Of a DNA stretch of 64,000 nt, positions 1 to 6,504 are shown piece after piece. This stretch comes from Flavobacterium jumunjinense (GTDB taxonomy: Bacteria; Bacteroidota; Bacteroidia; Flavobacteriales; Flavobacteriaceae). The position numbers and the translations under genes are program-made. Each line of letters begins with the position of its first letter. Positions within the stretch are counted from its first letter, which is position 1. The notes under the pieces were generated by a model. The model saw nothing but the letters and a program-made list of their open reading frames with translations, did no database searches and was not told the DNA's origin. The DNA lies in the NCBI RefSeq assembly GCF_021650975.2, contig NZ_CP091285.1:1488001-1552000 (forward strand), in the 5' to 3' direction.

Positions 1-143
1 GTACCCAAATATAAGTTTTTTTTAGAATAAAATCTAGTTTACTACACTTAAGGGTAGTTTTTATGTAACATGTTCATTACTACTATTTTGGGTAATGGAT
101 ACCTTGAGTAGGTTGAATAGCTTTGAAAGTAAATCAAGGCATT

Positions 144-830
144 ATGATACTTATAGAAAACCACTTAGAAAGATTAAGAACAAACGAGATAAAAAACTTA
201 TCTGAATTTGTAGTTAGAGAAAATTTTAAACATCATACAAATAATATACTTCCTACAGGTTATGAAAATGATGTAATGGAAATTTACTTAGAAGAGATGA
301 ATTACATTAATAATTCTGAAATTTTTGTTACTAGAGATTCTTCAGGAAATATCTTAGGTTCTATTCGTGTTTTAAAATGGGACTATGTAAGCACACTTCC
401 TTTACAGAAGATTTTTGATATTAATCCTTTATCAGTAATTGGAGATATTCAATTAAATGACATTTGGCATATTGGTCGATTTGCAATTAATAAAGAGGTG
501 AGTGATGTCAATCTATTTAAAAAATTAATGGTTTGTGCTATTTCTCCAATTTGTCAGTATAAAGGGAATATCGCTTTTGCAGAATGCGATAGTAAGTTAT
601 TACGTGTATTAAGACTATTAGGAATTAAAGCAAATGTAATAGGAGAGTCAATAGACTATTTAGGCTCGGAAACAATTCCTGTTAGTATGTCTTATGACGG
701 TTTGATTGAGTTTTATAATGCTAATAAAGGATTAGTATCTAATGAAGTACTAAATCAGTCACCTGAAAAAACGGAACTACCTGAAAGTGTAGTTTTTAGT
801 ACTCTTAGTTACAACTACTCTTTGGTGTAG
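144..830 (+). CDS. GNAT-fold acyltransferase, AHL-synthase/FeeM-like
   Basis: The protein resembles the acyl-homoserine-lactone synthase/N-acyl amino acid synthase branch of the GNAT superfamily. Visible signatures are 'GSIRV' after a beta-strand-like stretch, 'WHIGRFAI' and 'FAECDSKLLRVLRLLG' followed by 'GESIDYLGSETIPV', the usual order in this branch. Length is 228 residues from the ATG at 144; a TTG 21 bases upstream would give 235. No signal peptide is seen, so it should be cytosolic. It lies 55 bases before an outer-membrane barrel gene and upstream of the lanthipeptide array. It could make an acylated small molecule or acylate the peptide, but the sequence does not name the acceptor. 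The family is fairly sure; a role in the RiPP pathway is inference from position. Confidence 0.6.
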   Translation: MILIENHLERLRTNEIKNLSEFVVRENFKHHTNNILPTGYENDVMEIYLEEMNYINNSEIFVTRDSSGNILGSIRVLKWDYVSTLPLQKIFDINPLSVIGDIQLNDIWHIGRFAINKEVSDVNLFKKLMVCAISPICQYKGNIAFAECDSKLLRVLRLLGIKANVIGESIDYLGSETIPVSMSYDGLIEFYNANKGLVSNEVLNQSPEKTELPESVVFSTLSYNYSLV

Positions 831-885
831 TAAAGAAGGGAGAATTGTTGATTAGTTTTGAAGTGTAGTTAAAAAATAAGAAAAG

Positions 886-3264
886 ATGAAAAATATAATT
901 TTCAGTTTAATAGTCCTTTTTTCAAGTTCAATAGTTTTATCACAAACTATATATTCTGGTAAAGTAGTTGACATTAAAAATGAGCCAATAGCTTTTGCAA
1001 ATGTTGTGATTTATAAAGCAAATGATAAATCAATTGAGAAAGGAGATATTACAGACGAGGATGGTAATTTTAAAATTGAAATAAACGCAAAAGAGTCTCA
1101 TTATTTAGAAATTAGTTTTCTGGGCTTTAAAACAAAGAGGTTAGACTTGACAGAAAACAATTTAGGTAAAATTACTTTAGAAGAAGATGTTAATAGTTTA
1201 AAAGAAGTTGTCGTTAAGGGTAAAAAGCAAAACCTAATAAGAAAGAACGACCGATTAATATTTAATATTGAGAATACAATTGTTCAGGAATTAGGATCGG
1301 CTGTTGATGTACTAAGAGTTACTCCAAACATAGTAATGAGAGATGATAAGCTCACAATGTTAGGAAAAAACTTTGTAAGGGTTATGGTTAATGGTAAAAT
1401 GATGCCGTTTCAAGGAGATGATTTAAGAAATTATTTGGCAACTATTAATAGTAACGATATTAAAAGTATAGAAGTAATAACTGTTCCTCCATCTGAGTTT
1501 GAAGCGGAAGGTAATGGAGGTGTAATAAATATAATTCTGAAGCAGCAAAAAAATGATTTTTGGAGTGTAAATGCAGGTCTCTCTAGTATACAACGTACCG
1601 AATTTTCATATGATAGAAATATGTCCTTTAACTATAAGAAAAAGAACACCTATTTAACGGCAAGTGTTTCTAACGGTAAATTCATAAAGAATAATGTTTT
1701 TAAAAACAATAACTTTTATGAAGATGAAACTTGGGATGGTAATGGAGATAGTAAATACGATAATGATTATTTAAACTATAGATTATCAGTCACACAAAAC
1801 ATAACTAAGAATTGGGAAATTGGAGCGAGTTATTCTGGATCAAATTCAGACACAGATAATCGAACATATAATCTAGATAAGATTTATGATTTATCGGACA
1901 ATCTAAAATATAAGATGGATTCAGATGGTTTATCTGTGAGTGATTCCAAAATACATACATTAAATTTTTATAACCTAATTAAGTTAGATAGTCTAGGAAA
2001 AAACATATCATTCGATGTCGACTATTATAAAGTATTATCTCAAAAGAATGGAGCAAACAGTGGAGAAAAGACAGAAAATAACCTTACAGCGCCTCTTTTC
2101 TCTAATGATACCAATATTGATTATGATTTTGAAAATTTTTCAAGTAAAATTGATGTTTCTCTACCTTTTGAAAAAATTGAGTTGCAGTTTGGAGGAAAAG
2201 CTTCTCTATCTAATACGAATAATAATTTTAAGTTTTATAATACTTTTAGTGGCACACCAGTATTGGATGAAAATCAATCAAATGTATTCGATTATAAAGA
2301 AAATATATTTGCAGCTTATGTTTCTGGAAGTAAGCAAATTACAGAAAAGCTTTCAGCAAAAGTAGGATTGAGAACAGAAACAACAATGACAGAATCGTAT
2401 TCTAAATCGAATAATCAATTCAATAAAAACGATTATACAAAGCTATTTCCAACACTGTATCTTACTTATAATTTAAAGGATAATAAGTCGCTCTCTTTCA
2501 ATTATAGTAAACGTTTAAACAGACCCGTATTTGAAAGTTTAGACCCTTTTAAAATAGTTTTAAACCCTTTTAAAACAGCACAAGGAAATCCTTTTCTAAA
2601 ACCATCTTACATTACAAATTTTGAGTTACTGTTTAATACTAAAAAGAATGAACTAAAGGTTTATACTCAATTGCTAAAAGATGGTTATGATCAAATTAGT
2701 GAAATAGACCCCAATACTAAAATTATAAATTATACCTATTATAACTATATAGATACCTACAGTTATGCAATATCAGACACCTATATTTTTGATAAAATGG
2801 ATTGGTTAACATCCTATAATACGGCTGAAGTGGGCTATTCTAAAATGACGTCATCTATACCTCAAACAATAAGTAGTCAAAGTGGTTTTAATGCATTTGT
2901 ACAAACACAAAATTACATCACTTTAGATACCAAAAAGAATCTTTCACTAGGAGCAAACTATTATTATGTTTTCCCAGCGAAACAAAATTTATACAAAATG
3001 GAAGGGTATGGGGCATTAGATCTATCATTACGATTGAAGCTTTTAGAAGGTAATTTAAACCTCTCTTTATTTGCAAACGATATTCTAAAGACAAGTAGAA
3101 CATTAGTGACGAATTACTACAATAATGTAAGAACAACCTATAAAAATTATTACGATACCAGATCGGTAAGTTTCAATATAAGATACACATTTGGAAATAC
3201 TAAAATAGGATCTAAATCGAATAGATCGGGTAATTATGACGTACAAAATAGAGCAACTAAATAA
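886..3264 (+). CDS. Outer-membrane beta-barrel protein with carboxypeptidase-like N-terminal domain
   Basis: Residues 1-19 form a signal peptide ending in 'VLSQ'. Residues about 22-100 are a carboxypeptidase-regulatory-like beta-sandwich ('GKVVDIKNEPIAFANVVIY', 'TDEDGNFKIEI'). A plug-like region follows ('LRVTPNIVMRDD', 'VRVMVNGKMMPF', 'IEVITVPPSEFEAEGNGGVINI'), then a long barrel of Tyr/Asn-rich strands ending in 'FNIRYTFG'. This layout matches the Bacteroidota outer membrane protein beta-barrel family related to TonB-dependent receptors. No SusD-like partner is adjacent. Because it immediately precedes the precursor array, it may import, sense or export the lanthipeptide or act as its receptor; that is inference. 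Family assignment is strong, substrate unknown. Confidence 0.8.
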   Translation: MKNIIFSLIVLFSSSIVLSQTIYSGKVVDIKNEPIAFANVVIYKANDKSIEKGDITDEDGNFKIEINAKESHYLEISFLGFKTKRLDLTENNLGKITLEEDVNSLKEVVVKGKKQNLIRKNDRLIFNIENTIVQELGSAVDVLRVTPNIVMRDDKLTMLGKNFVRVMVNGKMMPFQGDDLRNYLATINSNDIKSIEVITVPPSEFEAEGNGGVINIILKQQKNDFWSVNAGLSSIQRTEFSYDRNMSFNYKKKNTYLTASVSNGKFIKNNVFKNNNFYEDETWDGNGDSKYDNDYLNYRLSVTQNITKNWEIGASYSGSNSDTDNRTYNLDKIYDLSDNLKYKMDSDGLSVSDSKIHTLNFYNLIKLDSLGKNISFDVDYYKVLSQKNGANSGEKTENNLTAPLFSNDTNIDYDFENFSSKIDVSLPFEKIELQFGGKASLSNTNNNFKFYNTFSGTPVLDENQSNVFDYKENIFAAYVSGSKQITEKLSAKVGLRTETTMTESYSKSNNQFNKNDYTKLFPTLYLTYNLKDNKSLSFNYSKRLNRPVFESLDPFKIVLNPFKTAQGNPFLKPSYITNFELLFNTKKNELKVYTQLLKDGYDQISEIDPNTKIINYTYYNYIDTYSYAISDTYIFDKMDWLTSYNTAEVGYSKMTSSIPQTISSQSGFNAFVQTQNYITLDTKKNLSLGANYYYVFPAKQNLYKMEGYGALDLSLRLKLLEGNLNLSLFANDILKTSRTLVTNYYNNVRTTYKNYYDTRSVSFNIRYTFGNTKIGSKSNRSGNYDVQNRATK

Positions 3265-3275
3265 GTAGATAAAAT

Positions 3276-3291
3276 ATTCCTGGCCAGGAAT
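3276..3291. promoter_or_regulatory. 16-bp perfect palindrome upstream of precursor array
   Basis: ATTCCTGG is followed with no spacer by its reverse complement CCAGGAAT. The GC-rich centre stands out in AT-rich surroundings. It lies 12 bases after the barrel gene's stop and about 70 bases before the first precursor. There is no T-tract, so it does not look like a terminator; a dimeric-regulator operator is the simplest reading. Confidence 0.4.
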
Positions 3292-3358
3292 TAGACCGAA
3301 GAGCAGTTAATGTCTTTAAACTAAAATTGAAGTAATAATCATTAAAGTCATATAAAAA

Positions 3359-3535
3359 TTGAAAAAAGTTCAATTAAACAAAGGATTAAATCTAAACAAA
3401 GAGACAGTTACAAAGTTACAAGAATCTCAATTGCCGAATTTAAAAGGAGGAGTTAATCGCGTAAATGCTGTAGCTACATGTGCAAATATGTCATGTACAG
3501 ATACTTCATGTAATGAGAGCTCTTGTATTGGATAA
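3359..3535 (+). CDS. Lanthipeptide precursor 1 (TTG start)
   Basis: This 58-residue reading frame has the same leader as its neighbours (start 'KKVQLNKGLNLNKETVTKLQ', end 'LPNLKGG') and a core with four Ser/Thr-Cys dipeptides (TC, SC, SC, SC). It begins at TTG where the other array members have ATG, and its leader ends LPNLKGG rather than LSNFKGG. The Cys residues are spaced x4, x4, x4, whereas copies 2-7 have x4, x3, x4. The reading frame is intact, so it may be a weakly translated or decaying first copy. Confidence 0.75.
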   Translation: MKKVQLNKGLNLNKETVTKLQESQLPNLKGGVNRVNAVATCANMSCTDTSCNESSCIG

Positions 3536-3563
3536 TAACAATCTAGTAGTGAAAAACAAAAAA

Positions 3564-3598
3564 GGAATGGTTAAACCAACCAAAGTATCAACCATTTC
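3564..3598 (+). promoter_or_regulatory. Inter-precursor hairpin 1
   Basis: GGAATGGTT (3564-3572) pairs with AACCATTTC (3590-3598) over nine base pairs, one of them a G-U wobble at the second position. The same element recurs after precursors 2-6. No run of T follows directly, so it is more likely an mRNA-processing, stabilising or weak attenuating element than a full terminator. Confidence 0.6.
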
Positions 3599-3626
3599 TA
3601 AATATTAATTTAAATACATAAACAAA

Positions 3627-3809
3627 ATGAAAAAAATTCAATTAAACAAAGGATTAAATTTAAACAAAGAGACAGTTACAAAATTACAAGAGTCTCAATT
3701 ATCAAACTTTAAAGGAGGAGTAGCTGGTGTTACATGTGGAAATGCATCTTGTGCAAATTCATGTAATGAAGGATCTTGTAATAAGACAAAAGTTGCTCAA
3801 CTACAATAA
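3627..3809 (+). CDS. Lanthipeptide precursor 2
   Basis: Residues 1-31 form the shared leader ending 'LSNFKGG', a double-glycine site for the C39 exporter peptidase encoded downstream. The core begins VAGVTCGNASC and continues NSCNEGSCN; all four cysteines follow Ser or Thr. The spacing is C-x4-C-x3-C-x4-C. The tail KVAQLQ joins the NKTK end seen in copies 3 and 6 to the AQLQ end seen in copy 4. An A-rich leader (aaacaaa) precedes the ATG. Confidence 0.92.
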   Translation: MKKIQLNKGLNLNKETVTKLQESQLSNFKGGVAGVTCGNASCANSCNEGSCNKTKVAQLQ

Positions 3810-3817
3810 CAAAAAAA

Positions 3818-3852
3818 GAAATGGTTAAGCCAACCAAAATATCAACCATTTC
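3818..3852 (+). promoter_or_regulatory. Inter-precursor hairpin 2
   Basis: GAAATGGTT (3818-3826) pairs perfectly with AACCATTTC (3844-3852). The second pair is A-U here, against G-U in copy 1 and G-C in copies 4-6, which supports selection for the paired structure. Confidence 0.6.
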
Positions 3853-3880
3853 TAAATATTAATTTAAAAACGTAAACAAA

Positions 3881-4060
3881 ATGAAAAAAATTCAATTAAA
3901 CAAAGGATTAAGTTTAAACAAGGAGACGGTTACAAAATTACAAGAGTCTCAATTATCAAACTTTAAAGGAGGAGCAGCAGGATTTACATGTGCAAATGCA
4001 TCTTGTGTAAATTCATGTAATGAAGGGTCTTGTAACAAAACAAAAGTAATTCAAAAGTAA
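3881..4060 (+). CDS. Lanthipeptide precursor 3
   Basis: This is a 59-residue peptide: shared leader to the double glycine at 30-31, then a core beginning AAGFTCANASC and ending NEGSCNKTKVIQK. It has four cysteines, each preceded by Ser or Thr except the third module's SCV variation before NSC, with spacing x4, x3, x4. The middle module resembles precursor 5, while the leader (KETV) and C-terminal module (NEGSCNKTK) resemble precursors 2 and 6. Confidence 0.9.
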   Translation: MKKIQLNKGLSLNKETVTKLQESQLSNFKGGAAGFTCANASCVNSCNEGSCNKTKVIQK

Positions 4061-4072
4061 TAAACAAAAAAA

Positions 4073-4107
4073 GAAATGGTTAAACCAACCAAAGTATCAA
4101 CCATTTC
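4073..4107 (+). promoter_or_regulatory. Inter-precursor hairpin 3
   Basis: GAAATGGTT (4073-4081) pairs with AACCATTTC (4099-4107); the 17-base loop is nearly identical to the other copies. Confidence 0.6.
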
Positions 4108-4135
4108 TAAATATTAATTTAAAAACGTAAATAAA

Positions 4136-4321
4136 ATGAAAAAAATTCAATTAAACAAAGGATTAAGCTTAAACAAAGAGGCAATTACAAAATTACAAGA
4201 GTCTCAATTGTCAAACTTTAAAGGAGGAATTAATCGTGTAGACCAAGGTTTAACATGTGGAAACGCTTCATGCGCAGCATCATGTAATAAAAACTCTTGT
4301 AACGCTGCTCAATTACAGTAA
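4136..4321 (+). CDS. Lanthipeptide precursor 4
   Basis: This 61-residue peptide has a leader of the KEAI subtype ending NFKGG, then INRVDQGLTCGNASC and a C-terminal ASCNKNSCNAAQLQ module. The four cysteines all follow Ser/Thr. Its INRVDQG middle is shared with precursor 6, while its C-terminal module is shared with precursor 5. Confidence 0.92.
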   Translation: MKKIQLNKGLSLNKEAITKLQESQLSNFKGGINRVDQGLTCGNASCAASCNKNSCNAAQLQ

Positions 4322-4342
4322 TAATAAAAATAAACAAAAAAA

Positions 4343-4377
4343 GGAATGGTTAAACCAACCAAAGTATCAGCCATTCC
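4343..4377 (+). promoter_or_regulatory. Inter-precursor hairpin 4
   Basis: GGAATGGTT (4343-4351) pairs with AGCCATTCC (4369-4377). Pair 2 is G-C, a compensatory change relative to copies 2 and 3, and pair 8 has become a U-G wobble. Pairing is kept despite changes on both arms. Confidence 0.6.
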
Positions 4378-4406
4378 TTAAATATTAATTTAAATACATA
4401 AACAAA

Positions 4407-4583
4407 ATGAAAAAAATTCAATTAAACAAAGGACTAAGCTTAAACAAAGAGGCAATTACAAAATTACAAGAGTCTCAATTGTCAAACTTTAAAGGAGGAG
4501 CAGCTGGAGTTACATGTGCAAACGCTTCATGTGCAGCATCGTGTAATAGAAATTCATGTAACGCAGCTCAATTAGAGAAGTAA
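4407..4583 (+). CDS. Lanthipeptide precursor 5
   Basis: This 58-residue peptide has a KEAI leader identical to precursor 4, a middle module AAGVTCANASC like precursor 3, and a C-terminal module ASCNRNSCNAAQLEK like precursor 4. It therefore supplies one of the four combinations of two middle and two C-terminal modules found in the array. Confidence 0.9.
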   Translation: MKKIQLNKGLSLNKEAITKLQESQLSNFKGGAAGVTCANASCAASCNRNSCNAAQLEK

Positions 4584-4596
4584 AATAAACAAAAAA

Positions 4597-4631
4597 GGAA
4601 TGGTTAAACCAACCAAAGTATCAACCATTCC
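4597..4631 (+). promoter_or_regulatory. Inter-precursor hairpin 5
   Basis: GGAATGGTT (4597-4605) pairs with AACCATTCC (4623-4631), nine Watson-Crick pairs. Confidence 0.6.
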
Positions 4632-4660
4632 TTGAATATTAATTTAAAAACGTAAACAAA

Positions 4661-4846
4661 ATGAAAAAAATTCAATTAAACAAAGGATTAAATCTAAACA
4701 AAGAGACAGTTACAAAATTACAAGAGTCTCAATTATCAAATTTTAAAGGAGGAATTAATCGTGTAGACCAAGGTTTAACATGTGGAAACGCTTCCTGTGC
4801 TAATTCATGTAATGAAGGATCATGTAACAAAACAAAGATTGCATAA
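4661..4846 (+). CDS. Lanthipeptide precursor 6
   Basis: This 61-residue peptide combines the KETV leader and NSCNEGSCNKTK C-terminal module (as in 2 and 3) with the INRVDQGLTCGNASC middle of precursor 4. Four Ser/Thr-Cys dipeptides have the usual x4, x3, x4 spacing. Confidence 0.92.
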   Translation: MKKIQLNKGLNLNKETVTKLQESQLSNFKGGINRVDQGLTCGNASCANSCNEGSCNKTKIA

Positions 4847-4857
4847 TAAAGAAAAAA

Positions 4858-4891
4858 GGAATGGTTAACCAACCAAAGTATTAACCATTCC
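4858..4891 (+). promoter_or_regulatory. Inter-precursor hairpin 6
   Basis: GGAATGGTTAA (4858-4868) pairs with TTAACCATTCC (4881-4891). The stem is extended to 11 pairs relative to the other copies because the loop side has changed. Confidence 0.6.
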
Positions 4892-4921
4892 TTAAATATT
4901 AATTTAAAAAACGTAAACAAA

Positions 4922-5107
4922 ATGAAAAAAATTCAATTAAACAACGGATTAAGTCTTAATAAAATAGCTATTACTAAGCTTCAAGACGCTCAAATGTCAA
5001 AATTAAAAGGAGGAGTTAATCGTATCAATGATAGTATTTCTTGTCTTCAACTTACATGTAACACATCATGTAATAATGGAACCTGTAATGGTGCTGTTTT
5101 AAAATAA
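4922..5107 (+). CDS. Lanthipeptide precursor 7 (divergent)
   Basis: This 61-residue peptide has a related but diverged leader (QLNNGLSLNKIAITKLQDAQ, then MSKLKGG) and a distinct core, SISCLQLTCNTSCNNGTC. The Ser/Thr-Cys dipeptides and x4, x3, x4 spacing are kept although the other residues changed. That conservation marks the Cys pattern as the functional element. Confidence 0.9.
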   Translation: MKKIQLNNGLSLNKIAITKLQDAQMSKLKGGVNRINDSISCLQLTCNTSCNNGTCNGAVLK

Positions 5108-5114
5108 TCTTCTT

Positions 5115-5149
5115 AAAAACAACAGGAATTATTCTTTCCTGTTGTTTTT
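5115..5149. terminator. Strong terminator-like hairpin after precursor 7
   Basis: AAAAACAACAGGAA (5115-5128) pairs perfectly with TTCCTGTTGTTTTT (5136-5149) around a 7-base loop. The flanking A and T runs suit an intrinsic terminator. It separates precursors 1-7 from precursor 8 and the enzyme genes, so precursor mRNA is probably made in excess and read-through feeds the enzymes. Confidence 0.8.
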
Positions 5150-5168
5150 AAACTAAAACTTTAGAAAT

Positions 5169-5321
5169 ATGAAAATCAGCTTAAAAACAAAATTAAAATT
5201 GAATAAGAAAGCGGTAATAAAACTTCAAAATTCAGAAATGGTGACTTTAAAAGGTGGTGGAGATTCTCTTTCTTGTCGTTGCATGTCTTGTCATAAAAAT
5301 TCCAATTTAGGAATAGAGTAA
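5169..5321 (+). CDS. Lanthipeptide-like precursor 8 (outlier)
   Basis: This 50-residue peptide lies between the array terminator and the first LanC-like gene. The leader keeps the pattern (LKLNKKAVIKLQ, MVTLKGG) but the core is short and different: SLSCRCMSCHKNS, with three cysteines at x1 and x2 spacing and a His. It could be a different product, or a peptide that has lost the four-ring pattern. Its start is the only ATG in frame, and it ends 52 bases before the LanC-like gene. Confidence 0.8.
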   Translation: MKISLKTKLKLNKKAVIKLQNSEMVTLKGGGDSLSCRCMSCHKNSNLGIE

Positions 5322-5373
5322 TATCAGAACAAAAGTAAATCCTTTTAGTGACTTACATTAAAAATAGTTTAAA

Positions 5374-6504
5374 ATGAAAACAGCAAATCAATTAATACAA
5401 AAAATAGACGACCTAAATACTCAAGAGTTAAATTCTGATAGTCTTTTAAATGGCAGATTAGGGTTAGTATATTTCTACTTATCGTTATACAAACATTTCA
5501 AAGAAGAAAAATATTTAGATAAAATAGAATCTAATTTAGGAATGGTTTTTAAGAACATCGAAGATCAAACATCTAGTTTGTTATTAGATGCTTCAATTGA
5601 AAACGGCTTAAGTGGTTTAGGATATGTATTACAGCTATTAATTGATGAAAATATATTAGATGCGGAATATAAAGATCAAGTTAAAGAAATAAACAATATG
5701 GTTTATGAAGATGCTTTAAAATTGATTGCTGAAAAAAATTATGATTATGTACGTGGTCCATTTGGTATACTTTTTTATCTAAATTCTGTTAAAGACGAAG
5801 CATACGTTAACATTATTTTAGAAGAATTGATGAATAAATTTAAAGAAGATGAAGACTTCTTTTTTTACAACGAATATAGCTACATAGAAGGAGTACATAT
5901 TGGATATGCTCATGGACTATGTGCTATAATCAAAGTACTTAATGATATAGAAGATGAGAGAGCTGAATTTATAGTTAGAGAATTATTAAAAAAGCTTTCT
6001 CAAATCATTAAGGAGAATAACTTTTACATAAAAGATAAAAAATACTACCTACCGAGAAGTATCCATAAGGGAGATACTTTTGAAGGAGGATTAAACTTTA
6101 GAGCAGTTTTAGCATGGTCAAACAGTGACATTAACTTTTCAACGCTCATTTTTTCCCTTAAAGAAAAATTCATAAACAAAGAACTATTAGAAATAGCAAA
6201 TCAGATTGCTTTAGAAAGTATCGATAAAAAAGAAGAAGAGCATACTAGGGTTTGGGACCATCGTTTTTATTTTGGTAGTTCAGGGGTTTTAAAAACATAT
6301 AATTTTTTATATGAGAAAACAGGAATTGAAAAATTTCAAAAATCTTCACAATACTGGTATGAAAAAACATTAGAACTTTTGGAAGAAGATAACATAGAAG
6401 AACATTCATTAAATTTTCTAAATAACCTTCCAGCCACAACATTATCAATACTAGAATTTGAAGAAAAAAAAAATATTAACTGGTCAAAATTATTACTAAT
6501 ATGA
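5374..6504 (+). CDS. LanC-like cyclase homologue 1, zinc ligands absent
   Basis: LanC cyclases join Cys thiols to dehydrated Ser/Thr to form (methyl)lanthionine. This 376-residue protein shows the alpha/alpha-barrel repeat motifs: 'NGRLGLVYFY', 'NGLSGLGYVL', 'GYAHGLC' with the conserved His180, and 'FGSSGVLKTY'. At the place of the usual W-C-x-G zinc motif it has W248-S249-N-S, and at the usual C-H-G motif it has Y299-F300-G. The three usual zinc ligands (Cys, Cys, His) are therefore not seen. It may cyclise without zinc, act as a scaffold, or work in complex. The stop overlaps the next start by four bases (ATGA), indicating translational coupling. Confidence 0.82.
   Translation: MKTANQLIQKIDDLNTQELNSDSLLNGRLGLVYFYLSLYKHFKEEKYLDKIESNLGMVFKNIEDQTSSLLLDASIENGLSGLGYVLQLLIDENILDAEYKDQVKEINNMVYEDALKLIAEKNYDYVRGPFGILFYLNSVKDEAYVNIILEELMNKFKEDEDFFFYNEYSYIEGVHIGYAHGLCAIIKVLNDIEDERAEFIVRELLKKLSQIIKENNFYIKDKKYYLPRSIHKGDTFEGGLNFRAVLAWSNSDINFSTLIFSLKEKFINKELLEIANQIALESIDKKEEEHTRVWDHRFYFGSSGVLKTYNFLYEKTGIEKFQKSSQYWYEKTLELLEEDNIEEHSLNFLNNLPATTLSILEFEEKKNINWSKLLLI

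Noticed and set aside
2015..2365. A 116-codon plus-strand frame inside the outer-membrane barrel gene
   Set aside because: It overlaps the real gene in another frame and encodes no recognisable domain.
3564..4891. The six inter-precursor hairpins as full intrinsic terminators
   Set aside because: They lack a T run directly after the stem; only the hairpin at 5115-5149 has terminator form.
3359..5107. Regular repeats of about 255-270 bases resembling a repeat array such as CRISPR
   Set aside because: The repeats are whole coding units plus hairpin spacers, not short repeats with unique spacers, and no cas gene is nearby.
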